From positions 1 to 64,000 of the forward strand of contig NZ_BAUA01000196.1 of NCBI RefSeq assembly GCF_000710915.1: DNA of 64,000 nt, written 5' to 3'. Of the stretch, positions 1 through 7,515 are shown piece by piece (the stretch's first letter is position 1; each line of letters opens with the position of its first letter). Position numbers and translations under genes: made by a program. Below the pieces are notes generated by a model. The model was not told where the DNA came from, did no database searches, and saw only the letters and a list, made by a program, of their open reading frames with translations. Source of the DNA: Nocardia brasiliensis IFM 10847. Lineage in GTDB: Bacteria > Actinomycetota > Actinomycetes > Mycobacteriales > Mycobacteriaceae.

Positions 1-257
1 CCGAGCTGCTGGTTGCCGGTCGTGGCGACCAAGGAGATGTCGAAGGCGCTCAACCAGCCCGCGGTGCGGACCAGTTCGGGGAAGCGGTCCTGCCGGTTGC
101 CGCCGCACCATGCCTCACTGCCCACGATTCCCTTGGCGTGCAGTAGCTTCGCGCGCTCGACGGTCAGCCGCATCAGGTCGTCCACGCCTAGCCGGTAGCG
201 GACGTGCGGATCGAAGAGCGGGTCGCTGAGCAGATCGATCACCGGTGATCCGGACAC
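1..257 (-). CDS. Probable acyl-CoA dehydrogenase-like protein, N-terminal part (cut by window edge)
   Basis: Only the first 85 codons are present. The GTG start at 257 shares one base with the TAG stop of the desaturase upstream, so the two genes are translationally coupled. The readable protein begins MSGSPVIDLLSDPLF and has a helical stretch followed by AFDISLVATTGNQQLG. That resembles the alpha-helical N-terminal domain of acyl-CoA dehydrogenases, where a small-residue/hydrophobic strand precedes the first FAD contacts. It is the last visible gene of the ligase/ACP/desaturase operon. An acyl-ACP or acyl-CoA oxidation would fit there, but the FAD-binding core is outside the window, so the family call is an inference. 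Confidence 0.4.
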   Translation of the reverse strand, partial: MSGSPVIDLLSDPLFDPHVRYRLGVDDLMRLTVERAKLLHAKGIVGSEAWCGGNRQDRFPELVRTAGWLSAFDISLVATTGNQQL

Positions 258-1048
258 TATCGCTCCTTCCGGTGGCGGGTGGGCGCGGGCAGATCGTGGC
301 GGGTCAGGTGCAGCGCCGAGAGGGTGGGCGCGACGATGTCACGCAGGTAGACCTGCGCGTTGATGCCGGTGGAGCGCATCAGAACCGAGCGGGCTTCGGG
401 ATCGGGCAACAGCTGCTCGGCGGGCATGCGAAAGGTCCGCAGGACATGGGCCAGATCGACGAGAGTGCCTGCGCGGTCCTCGTCGAGTAGCAGCGCGACC
501 ATGTGCTGGTAGAACTTCGTATGCGCCATCTCGTCGCGGCCGATGATCCGGTAGATATCGGCCAGGACCGAGTGCCCGGTCTCGTCGGCCAGCGTGCGCT
601 GCGAGCGATAGACCACGAAGGTCGTGAGTTCCTGGATCATTCCGTAGATCAGCATCTCCCGGGGACTCGCGTACGGCCGTTCCCAGCGCTTGGCCAGGAC
701 CGTGTCGGCGTAGTCGTGGAGTTGGGCTTGGGTACGTTGACCGCTGCGATGCAGGTATTCGCGGAGCACGAGCGCGTGTTTGGATTCCTCGTACCCCCAG
801 TTCGCGGCGAACCAGGCCTGGGCGTAGTTGCGGCCGAACAGTTCCAGGTGCGTGTTGAGGTAATCGGGGAGAAAGAGTTCGACACCGCAGAATGTTTCGG
901 CGTTGGTCGCGAGCTGCGCATCACTGCGCGCGGTGTCGAGCCCGTCCCAGTCGATGTCGTTGAACGGATTCCAGCGGCGCGTGCGCTCGGCGTTCTCGAA
1001 GAAGGTCATGTACGTGCGGTGGAAGGATTCGCGCAGATCCCTGTTCAA
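257..1048 (-). CDS. Diiron acyl-ACP desaturase-like protein
   Basis: Predicted 263 aa. It belongs to the soluble ferritin-like desaturase family (FA_desaturase_2), which inserts double bonds into acyl chains held on ACP using a diiron centre, O2 and reduced ferredoxin. Two iron-binding motifs are visible: EESKH at about residues 87-91 and DEMAH at about 172-176. They match the E-E-x-x-H and D-E-x-x-H pair of acyl-ACP desaturases, with a further Glu near 140. I chose a TTG start at 1048 because it overlaps the TGA stop of the ACP gene and starts just before the first conserved helix. An in-frame ATG 13 codons later is the alternative. The coupling to its own ACP gene suggests that ACP-bound acyl chains are the substrate. 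Other diiron oxygenases acting on carrier-bound substrates cannot be excluded. Confidence 0.75.
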   Translation of the reverse strand: MNRDLRESFHRTYMTFFENAERTRRWNPFNDIDWDGLDTARSDAQLATNAETFCGVELFLPDYLNTHLELFGRNYAQAWFAANWGYEESKHALVLREYLHRSGQRTQAQLHDYADTVLAKRWERPYASPREMLIYGMIQELTTFVVYRSQRTLADETGHSVLADIYRIIGRDEMAHTKFYQHMVALLLDEDRAGTLVDLAHVLRTFRMPAEQLLPDPEARSVLMRSTGINAQVYLRDIVAPTLSALHLTRHDLPAPTRHRKER

Positions 1049-1299
1049 CGGTCGACCCGATGCGCTAGTTCGGTGATGATGAGCTGGCACAGCCCCTCGA
1101 CATCGGTGACGGCGTAGAGCTTTTCGTCGGGCAGGCGGATGTCGAGCTGCTTCTCGGTCCACGTGACGAGCTCCAGCAGTTGCACCGAATCGATGCCGGA
1201 GGAGAAGAGGTCGGAATCCGGGCGCAGGGGCGGATGTGCTGCGGAGGTGACATCGCGCAGACCGCTGCCGAGCAAGGCCAGCAGTTCGTCCTGGGTCAT
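1045..1299 (-). CDS. Acyl carrier protein
   Basis: 84 aa, the usual size of a free-standing phosphopantetheine carrier. The prosthetic-group attachment motif G-I-D-S is at residues 35-38, so Ser38 should be 4'-phosphopantetheinylated. The surrounding helices are acidic, as expected. It lies 40 bp downstream of the methyltransferase gene and overlaps the desaturase start. This makes it the probable scaffold that receives an acyl group from the AMP ligase and presents it to the desaturase and possibly the methyltransferase. It could also be a peptidyl/aryl carrier; sequence alone does not settle this. Confidence 0.85.
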   Translation of the reverse strand: MTQDELLALLGSGLRDVTSAAHPPLRPDSDLFSSGIDSVQLLELVTWTEKQLDIRLPDEKLYAVTDVEGLCQLIITELAHRVDR

Positions 1300-1339
1300 A
1301 GGCGTTCCTTCGATGCGGTTTCGTTGAGGCAGAGAGCTT

Positions 1340-2197
1340 TTACTCGGGATCGTCCACGCGACGCAGGCACCACTGGGACAGGGTCATGTGCCTGCGCGCG
1401 AACGAGTTGATACAGCACGTCAGATAGCGGTCATAGGTTGCGAACAGTTCGCCGCCCCAGCGATCGCGAATTTCTTCCTCGTGCGCGCGCAACCGGGTGC
1501 GCCAGTGCGTCGTGGTGCGTTCGTAGTCCTCGCGCCGGGTGCGCAGTTGCATGACCTCCCAGTAGGGGCCGACGGCCATGATGATGTCCTCGGCCCGGGG
1601 CGCCATGCCGCCGGGAAAGATGGTCTCGCCGAGCCAGCGCAGCTCGCGTGCCTCTTCGGCACGGCGCGGCAGGCGCTCACGCAGACCCGTCTGGAGTGCG
1701 AAGTACGCGCCAGGGTTGGTCCATGTCCACGCTTTGTGGAAGTAATCGCGGTACCTGGCGACGGCTCGTCCGGCGCGGGCGTCCTCGGGGGTGCAGACAT
1801 GTTCGATCATGCAGATCGACTGCACCGCGTCGAAGGTGTGCACCGGGATGAAGTCGCGATAGTCGACGCAGGAGACGGTGACGCCCGGCAGATCGCGGCG
1901 CACGATGTCGTCGTACTGGGCTTGCGACAGGGTGATGCCGTGTGCTCGGGCGACGTCGCGTTCCTGCGTGAGGTACGCGAGATTGTTGCCCCAGCCGCAG
2001 CCGATGTCGAGCACCGTGCGGTCGGGCGCGATGTGCGCGAAGTCGTGCAGGACCGCGAGTTTGGCGAGCTGGGCGGCGTCGAGGTCGTCGGTGTCGTCGA
2101 AGACGCCACACGTGTAGTTCATCCGGCTGTCGAGCCAGAGCCGGTAGAACTCCGGGTCGAGGTCGTAACTGACGGCGATGTCAGCTTTGCTGGACAT
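1340..2197 (-). CDS. Cyclopropane-fatty-acyl/mycolate-type SAM methyltransferase
   Basis: 285 aa, the length of mycobacterial cyclopropane mycolic acid synthases (about 287 aa). The N-terminal YDLDPEFYRLWLDSRMNYTCG motif is the family signature: in CmaA/PcaA it is Y(D/N)xxxxFxxxxLDxxxxYSCA. The SAM loop VLDIGCGWGN is at residues 62-71, and ICMIEH follows as in the family active-site strand. Homologues methylate or cyclopropanate double bonds of acyl chains. A desaturase downstream therefore gives a plausible order: desaturation, then methyl transfer. The gene starts 17 bp inside the end of the AMP-ligase gene. Whether the substrate is a mycolate precursor, an ACP-bound acyl chain or something else is not visible. 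Confidence 0.8.
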   Translation of the reverse strand: MSSKADIAVSYDLDPEFYRLWLDSRMNYTCGVFDDTDDLDAAQLAKLAVLHDFAHIAPDRTVLDIGCGWGNNLAYLTQERDVARAHGITLSQAQYDDIVRRDLPGVTVSCVDYRDFIPVHTFDAVQSICMIEHVCTPEDARAGRAVARYRDYFHKAWTWTNPGAYFALQTGLRERLPRRAEEARELRWLGETIFPGGMAPRAEDIIMAVGPYWEVMQLRTRREDYERTTTHWRTRLRAHEEEIRDRWGGELFATYDRYLTCCINSFARRHMTLSQWCLRRVDDPE

Positions 2198-3899
2198 GCA
2201 GCGCCCCTTCCAGATAGCGGCGGCGGGTCTCCTGCCGTCGTGGCTTCCCCGAGGTCGTCCTCAGTACGGTGCCGGGGGCCACGGTCACCACGTCGTGCAC
2301 CGGGATGCCGAGGGCGGCGGCGACGGCTTCCCGCAGTGCCGCAGGTATTTTCATGTCCGCGGTCCGGCATTCCGCGACCACGACCAGTTCCTCGGAGCCC
2401 GATCCAGGCCGGGTGCAGGCCACGACCCCGCCCGCGCGCACACCGGCGACGGTCTCGGCGACCCACTCCACCCGTTGCGGATCGATGTTGCGGCCGTTGA
2501 GGATCAGCAGATCCTTGACCCGGCCGGTCACGAACAGCTCTCCCTCGGCCAGGTAGCCGAGGTCACCGGTACGCAGCCAGTCGTCCGGCCGAAACGTGTG
2601 GTGCGTCGCGGAGACCGCACCCAGATAGGCGTGTGCGACCGAGGGACCGCGCACCCAGATCTCGCCGATGATCCGCTCGGCGACGGTCTCGCCGGCGTCG
2701 TCGCGCACGGCGATCTGATGACCGGCCAACGGCGGTCCACAGCTGACAATCGTCGCGGTGTCCTCGGGAACCGTAGACGTGGCGTTACTCTCGGTCTCGG
2801 CCGGTATCCGGGCGGCTGTTTCCGGATCGAGGGGGACGGCGCGTCCGCCGGACAATTCGTCGGCGCGGAGGTGGTCCACGCGGTAGGGGCGATCCGGCGT
2901 GGCGAGCGCGACCGCGAGCGTGGCCTCGGCGAGTCCGTAACACGGTGTCAGCGCTTCGGGTTCGAGTCCCGCAGGTGCAAAGGTGTTCAGAAAGTGTTGC
3001 AGCACAGCATGGTTGATGGGCTCCGCGCCGCATCCGAGCACGCGCACCTGATCGAGTTTCAGCGCGGTGATCTCCTCGGGCGAGGTCCGGCGGGCACTGA
3101 GCGCGTAGGCGAAATTGGGGGCGAAACTGATCGTCGCGCGCCGGTCGGACATGGCGCGCAACCACAGCCCGGGGTGGCGGACGAAGGCGCGGGTCGGCAC
3201 GAAGGAGACGGGAACGCCGATCAGCAAGGGCGCCAAGACGAATCCGACCAGCCCCATGTCGTGGTGCAGTGGCAGCCAGGACAGTCCGCGGTCCACCGCC
3301 GGATCGGCGCGCAGGCCGTCGCGCATGATGGCCATCCCGTTGGCGCGCACCGCGGCCACCCGCGCGGGAATCGCGCGCGGAGTTCCGGTGCTGCCGCTAC
3401 TGAACTGCACATACGCGGTCGCGTCCGGTTCGGGAGGGCAGGGGTCCGACGTGTCCGGCGGCGCGGCCACGACGGTATCCAGGACTATCGTCCGCTCGCT
3501 GCCCGCAGGTGCGGCGGTGCCGGCGCGCAGCGCGATCGCCCGGGTCTGCGCTGCCGCGGCCATCGCTGCCACGTGATCGTGCCAGGCGGCGCGACGTCCC
3601 TGCGGCGGCGGTGGCGGCACTGGAACCGGCACCACTCCGGCCCACAGGGCGCCGAGGAAGGCCGGGACGAACAGGCGCGGGTCGGTGGCTTCCATCGCGA
3701 CCCGGTCACCGGGTCGCGCACCGGCCGCGCGCCATCCCGTGGCGGCAGAGCGCACCTCGTGCAATAGGTCGTGCCGGCTGAGGACGCTCCATTCGCCGTT
3801 CTCGCCGAGGTACTCATGGGCGGGCGCGTGGTCGTTCTCGTAACCGGCCACGACATCGGTGACCCAGCTTTCGCGCAAGTGTCGTTGCCCCTCTCGCAC
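2181..3899 (-). CDS. Fatty-acyl-AMP ligase (FAAL)
   Basis: 572 aa ANL-superfamily adenylating enzyme. Core motifs are SSGSTGTPRA near residue 150 (P-loop), SWLPLHHDMGLVG, which is characteristic of FAAL/FadD32-like enzymes, CYGLAEAT, and the DWLRTGDLG and GRVKDLLILNGRN hinge motifs. FAALs activate long-chain acids as acyl-adenylates and transfer them to a carrier protein rather than CoA; the partner ACP lies two genes downstream. The GTG at 3899 is the outermost start. A TTG at 3878 has a better spaced GAGAGGGG upstream and may be the true start. It is the first gene of the leftward operon and overlaps the methyltransferase. Confidence 0.85.
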   Translation of the reverse strand: MREGQRHLRESWVTDVVAGYENDHAPAHEYLGENGEWSVLSRHDLLHEVRSAATGWRAAGARPGDRVAMEATDPRLFVPAFLGALWAGVVPVPVPPPPPQGRRAAWHDHVAAMAAAAQTRAIALRAGTAAPAGSERTIVLDTVVAAPPDTSDPCPPEPDATAYVQFSSGSTGTPRAIPARVAAVRANGMAIMRDGLRADPAVDRGLSWLPLHHDMGLVGFVLAPLLIGVPVSFVPTRAFVRHPGLWLRAMSDRRATISFAPNFAYALSARRTSPEEITALKLDQVRVLGCGAEPINHAVLQHFLNTFAPAGLEPEALTPCYGLAEATLAVALATPDRPYRVDHLRADELSGGRAVPLDPETAARIPAETESNATSTVPEDTATIVSCGPPLAGHQIAVRDDAGETVAERIIGEIWVRGPSVAHAYLGAVSATHHTFRPDDWLRTGDLGYLAEGELFVTGRVKDLLILNGRNIDPQRVEWVAETVAGVRAGGVVACTRPGSGSEELVVVAECRTADMKIPAALREAVAAALGIPVHDVVTVAPGTVLRTTSGKPRRQETRRRYLEGALHVQQS

Positions 3900-3993
3900 A
3901 GCCGATTTCGAGGAATCGGAGCGGTCGTGTTCCGGGTCTCAGTACACGTGACCGCGCGGCGCGAGGGCCAGGCACGCAATTGCGGCGTGCCGA

Positions 3994-4884
3994 TCAGTTC
4001 TTGCGATACACCGAAGGCCGGACGCCGGTGTACCGCAGGAACGCGATGGACAGCGCACCGGCGCTGCCGAAACCGCAACGCGGAGCGATCTGTTCGATCG
4101 AGAGCTCGGTGTCGCGCAGCAGCCGCTTGACCTCATCGACCCGCAGCCGGAGCAGGAACTGATGCGGTGTCGTCCCGGTCTCGGTCCGGAAGACCCGGAC
4201 GAGGTGGTAGACGCTGAGATGCACCTCGCCCGCGATATCCGCCAAAGTGATCGACTCGGCGAACCGTTCACGCATCATCGTCACCGCCGCGCGCACGCGC
4301 CGATCCTCGCGGTTCGGTGCCGTCGGCGCCGCCGCACCGGCATGCCGGACGAGCAGGTGCATGCTCAGGAAGGCGGCTGCGGACTCGGCGTAGAGATCGT
4401 CCGCACCGCTGGGGACCGCGAGTGCGCGTACCACTTCCTCGATCAGCGGATCGCCCTGTGTGAGCGCCGCGGACACCGCTTCGAAATCCACGTCCTGTTC
4501 GCCCAGCTGTGCCGCGGCCGCGTCGACCGTATTGCGCGGGATGTGCACTTGCACGCTGCGCATCGGTCCGTCGCCGCGATAGCTCACCGACGTGGCCTGG
4601 CCCGGCAGTTTGGCGTCGATCGTGCCGGGCAGCCAGGTGGACCGCACACTGCGCCCGCCATTTCGCGTCTGCAGCACCGCCTTCCCCGTCAGCGGCAACA
4701 CCAGATGCACATCCGCCGCGGCAGGCAACGGCATCTCGCGCACCACGGGCGCATGCTCGAACCGCTGAACGAGCAGCGACTGCCAGCCGGCATCCTCGAA
4801 GCTGCAATACGTCCGCCGAACGCAGCCGTCGAAGTCGAAACCGGCATAGGGTTGCAGATCGAAACGAGTGGAATCGAACACCAT
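3994..4884 (-). CDS. AraC-family transcriptional regulator
   Basis: 296 aa. The last 100 residues contain two helix-turn-helix units typical of AraC/XylS proteins (TLADIAGEVHLSVYHLVRVF, then LSIEQIAPRCGFGSAGALSIAF), ending in the common RYTGVRPSVYRKN-like tail. The first 180 residues look like the cupin-type sensing domain that binds a small effector. It lies 94 bp upstream of, and in the same orientation as, the AMP-ligase operon. It is therefore the obvious candidate regulator of the lipid genes, and perhaps of the divergent genes to its right. A 21-bp inverted repeat just upstream could be its autoregulatory site. Confidence 0.85.
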   Translation of the reverse strand: MVFDSTRFDLQPYAGFDFDGCVRRTYCSFEDAGWQSLLVQRFEHAPVVREMPLPAAADVHLVLPLTGKAVLQTRNGGRSVRSTWLPGTIDAKLPGQATSVSYRGDGPMRSVQVHIPRNTVDAAAAQLGEQDVDFEAVSAALTQGDPLIEEVVRALAVPSGADDLYAESAAAFLSMHLLVRHAGAAAPTAPNREDRRVRAAVTMMRERFAESITLADIAGEVHLSVYHLVRVFRTETGTTPHQFLLRLRVDEVKRLLRDTELSIEQIAPRCGFGSAGALSIAFLRYTGVRPSVYRKN

Positions 4885-4904
4885 ATCCCGACCCTACTCA
4901 GCGG

Positions 4905-4925
4905 GTAGTTCGCGACCGTAACTAC
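4905..4925. promoter_or_regulatory. Inverted repeat upstream of AraC gene (candidate operator)
   Basis: GTAGTT and AACTAC arms are separated by 9 bases. The repeat sits 20 bp upstream of the AraC start codon, in the spacer shared with the divergent secreted-protein gene. Position and symmetry suggest a regulator-binding site; no experimental motif is known to me. Confidence 0.4.
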
Positions 4926-5073
4926 TCGATAATCCGCGGGTCATCGTCTCCGAGAACGCGCCGCTCCGGCGCAACTGGGGTCGCAACTGGGGAATGTGGA
5001 CGACTTCGATTGTCCTACCATCCATTCGACGGCAGACTCGCTGGAGCCGCCGCATGACGGGAGGGGTACGACA

Positions 5074-5451
5074 ATGCGATTTCGCATGAATTTCAAACAG
5101 GGCGTCGCGGCGGTTTCAGCGGTTGCCGGAATGGTCGGAATGGGCGCGTTCGCCGCGCCCGCGCAGGCCGAAGCAGCTGGATACGACCGCTGCCCGAGCG
5201 CCCGGTTCTGTATCTTCAGCGCACCCAACGGCGGTGGCCGAATCGCCTATTTCCAGCTCGGTTCGACCGACCTCCGCCTGCAGAACATGGACGGTCAGGT
5301 CTATTCCCTCTGGAATCGCACATCGCAACCGTGGCACGGATACACCGAGTACAGTTATCGCGGCGGTATCATTTTCAGTGTCACCCCGGGCTGGAAATCC
5401 GACGTCCCAGCCGACGTCGCCGTGCAAATTCATTCCGTACGTGGTGTCTGA
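5074..5451 (+). CDS. Secreted peptidase inhibitor I36-like protein
   Basis: 125 aa. The ATG at 5074 is preceded by a purine-rich GGGAGGGG ribosome-binding site. Residues 1-32 form a Sec signal peptide (basic start, hydrophobic core GVAAVSAVAGMVGMGAFAA, cleavage probably after AQAEA). The mature part starts with a Cys-x6-Cys-IFS motif, carries a G-G-G-R segment, and continues as beta-strands with aromatic residues. This is the layout of the actinobacterial peptidase-inhibitor I36 / beta-gamma-crystallin-like exported proteins. Such proteins are extracellular; any protease target here is unknown. It stands alone, divergent from the AraC gene. Confidence 0.7.
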   Translation: MRFRMNFKQGVAAVSAVAGMVGMGAFAAPAQAEAAGYDRCPSARFCIFSAPNGGGRIAYFQLGSTDLRLQNMDGQVYSLWNRTSQPWHGYTEYSYRGGIIFSVTPGWKSDVPADVAVQIHSVRGV

Positions 5452-5472
5452 ATCGCGACGTCAGTCTGCGAC

Positions 5473-5550
5473 GGGCGACGATGTGGCCGGAACTTCCGGA
5501 GCCGTCGGCGCCCGGCCAGGTACCCGAGCGGCGATCGGGCGAAGGGCGAA
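5473..5550 (-). pseudogene. Decayed fragment matching the 3' end of the phytoene-desaturase-like gene at 7516-9075
   Basis: Two blocks are identical to the tail of the oxidase gene downstream: 19 bases at 5473-5491 equal 7530-7548, and 18 bases at 5533-5550 equal 7636-7653. Similarity continues between them. Read on the minus strand, the fragment gives GTWPGADGSGSSGHIVA against GTWPGAGVSGNSGHIVA in the intact gene. The spacing between the two blocks is 46 bases shorter, which breaks the frame, and no start or body is present. This is best explained as a remnant of a second copy left by an old duplication or rearrangement in the 254-bp gap before the amine oxidase. Confidence 0.75.
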
Positions 5551-5705
5551 ACCAGGCGTGCTGTGCGGCCCCACTCGCACCGTGGCGAATTCCGTCGGCG
5601 TGCCTACCGGTCGACATCGCTGCCGTCCGAACCACCCCTGCTAACATCCGGCAACATCGCAATAAATCAGCCGGGTCGTGGTCCACAGAAGGGATCGGTC
5701 GGGGC

Positions 5706-7469
5706 GTGGCGGAAACTGTGATCGGACGACGTGCGTTGTTGACCACCGCGGCTGCGGCGGGGGCGTTGGCCGCAGGGGCGACGACCCTCGCCTGCGGGCC
5801 GCCTGCCGCTCGAACCGACTTCGCTCGGTCGATGGATCGCAGCGTGGAGTTGGCCAGGGAGATGCTGGGGGTCGACGCCGCGGGCAACGATATGCGGCTG
5901 ACCTACCTGCGTACGCTGATCGACACCGGTCTGCCCGAAACTGCTGCGCCCAAACGGGTTCTGGTGATCGGCGCGGGTCCGGCCGGACTGACCGCGGCGA
6001 ATCTGCTGGCCGACGCCGGGCACCGGGTGACGGTCATCGAAGCCAACGGCAGCCGAACCGGCGGACGCGTCAAGACCTTTCGCGGCATGTTCAGCGATCC
6101 GAACCTGTATGCGGAGGCCGGGGCCATGCGGCTGCCGAGCGCCCATCCCATGGTGCTCGCGCTCGCCGACAAATTGGGTCTGCGGCGGCGGCAATTCCAC
6201 AACGCGGACGTTGCACCGGAGGCACGTTCCGCGGCGGTCACGCCCGTCGTCTATCGCTCCTTCACCGGTGAGCAATGGAGCAACGGTCCCGCTGCCGAGT
6301 TCCGGCCGCCGCCCGCGGCGGGCCGTACGCTGATCAACACCAACGGAAGGATCGTCACGCGCGCCGAGTACGCCGGCGATCCCGCGGCGTTGCATCGCGA
6401 TTTCGGTGTGGACCTCACCGCGCCGGCCAGAGCTGCGCTCGATTCGGCGTTGCACAAAGTGGGAGTGCCTGACGACTGGCCCATCGAGCGTCGAATCGAT
6501 GGCTGGGCAAAGGTTTTCAATACCTACGAGGACTACTCCACGCACCGTTATCTGACGGAGCACGGCTGGAGCCTTGCGCATCTCGCCACGGTGGGCACCC
6601 TGGAGAACCTGACCTCCCGACTGCACTACGGTGTCATCTCCGCGATGGTGGACCATGCCCTCATCCGCCCGGACGCGAGCTACTGGGAACTCGAAGGCGG
6701 CACCGCGACGTTGACCGACGCGCTCACCCGCAAACTCGGGCCTGCCGTGCGTCAGGGCAGACGCATGACCCACCTGGAGCAGACCGATCGCGGTGTAAAG
6801 GTGTGGACCACCGCCGAATCCGGCAGCGAGCACACCGATGGCGCACCGATGGATCCGATCGAATCGTTCGAGGGCGACTACGCCATTCTCGCTATCCCCT
6901 TGACCGCCACCCGTTTCTGCACTTTCGACCCACCGCTGTCCTATCCGACCCGTCGTGCCATCACCGAGCTGCACCATGATGCCGCCACCAAGGTGCTGCT
7001 CGAGTTCAAGACCAGGTTCTGGGAGCAAGGCGTTCGTGGATTCCGCGGCGGTGGGTGCGTATCGGACTGTCCTAATCGATTCACCTATTTCCCCTCTCAC
7101 GTGCCCGATTCCGACGGCGGCGTCGTCCTGGCCAGCTACACCTGGTCCGACGATGCCATGCGCTGGGATTCGCTCACCGAAAGCGAGCGGGTGCATTTCG
7201 CGCTCGCTGGGATGCGTCGCATGTTCGGTCCCCGCGTCGACACCGAATTCACCGGTGTCGGTGTCTCGCAGTCCTGGCAACGTGCCCGCTATGCCCTGGG
7301 TGAAGCGGTCATTCCCACCCCCGGCCAACTACACGAACACCACGCCGCGACCCGAACGATCGAAGGGCGAATCCATTTGGCCGGCGACCACACCACGCTC
7401 AAGCCGGCATGGATCGAAGGAGCGCTCGAGAGTGCGGTTCGCACTGCCCTGGAAGTTCACCAGAGATGA
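5706..7469 (+). CDS. Tat-exported flavin amine oxidase (L-amino-acid/monoamine oxidase family)
   Basis: About 587 aa from GTG 5706 (GTG 5718 is possible). The N-terminus has a twin-arginine motif, GRRALL, followed by an Ala-rich hydrophobic segment and ACG at residues 29-31. The FAD dinucleotide-binding strand VLVIGAGPAGLTAANLL is at residues 85-101, and E-A-x-G-R-x-G-G-R follows, as in the amino-oxidase family. The C-terminal IHLAGDHTTLKPAWIEGALESA is the conserved FAD-contacting tail of L-amino acid and monoamine oxidases. Family members oxidise the amine of an amino acid or biogenic amine to the imine, with release of H2O2. Lying next to a tryptophan-related operon, an aromatic amine substrate is possible but unproven. 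It converges on that operon. Confidence 0.8.
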   Translation: MAETVIGRRALLTTAAAAGALAAGATTLACGPPAARTDFARSMDRSVELAREMLGVDAAGNDMRLTYLRTLIDTGLPETAAPKRVLVIGAGPAGLTAANLLADAGHRVTVIEANGSRTGGRVKTFRGMFSDPNLYAEAGAMRLPSAHPMVLALADKLGLRRRQFHNADVAPEARSAAVTPVVYRSFTGEQWSNGPAAEFRPPPAAGRTLINTNGRIVTRAEYAGDPAALHRDFGVDLTAPARAALDSALHKVGVPDDWPIERRIDGWAKVFNTYEDYSTHRYLTEHGWSLAHLATVGTLENLTSRLHYGVISAMVDHALIRPDASYWELEGGTATLTDALTRKLGPAVRQGRRMTHLEQTDRGVKVWTTAESGSEHTDGAPMDPIESFEGDYAILAIPLTATRFCTFDPPLSYPTRRAITELHHDAATKVLLEFKTRFWEQGVRGFRGGGCVSDCPNRFTYFPSHVPDSDGGVVLASYTWSDDAMRWDSLTESERVHFALAGMRRMFGPRVDTEFTGVGVSQSWQRARYALGEAVIPTPGQLHEHHAATRTIEGRIHLAGDHTTLKPAWIEGALESAVRTALEVHQR

Positions 7470-7515
7470 AGGGGCGGTGTCGATCGCGGGTACGACCGCT
7501 GCCGAGGATTCGGGA

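Noticed and set aside
2958..2970. GGGTTCGAGTCCC resembles a tRNA T-arm
   Set aside because: It lies in frame within the FAAL coding sequence, with no acceptor stem or anticodon arm around it.
2178..3767. Long open frames antisense to the FAAL and many other genes
   Set aside because: High GC content leaves antisense frames free of stops. Their translations are low-complexity Arg/Gly/Ala-rich and show no motifs, while the opposite strand carries clear enzyme families.
5788..5798. Lipobox-like TLAC in the amine oxidase leader
   Set aside because: The -3 position is Thr rather than Leu/Val/Ile, so lipidation is uncertain; called simply Tat-type export.
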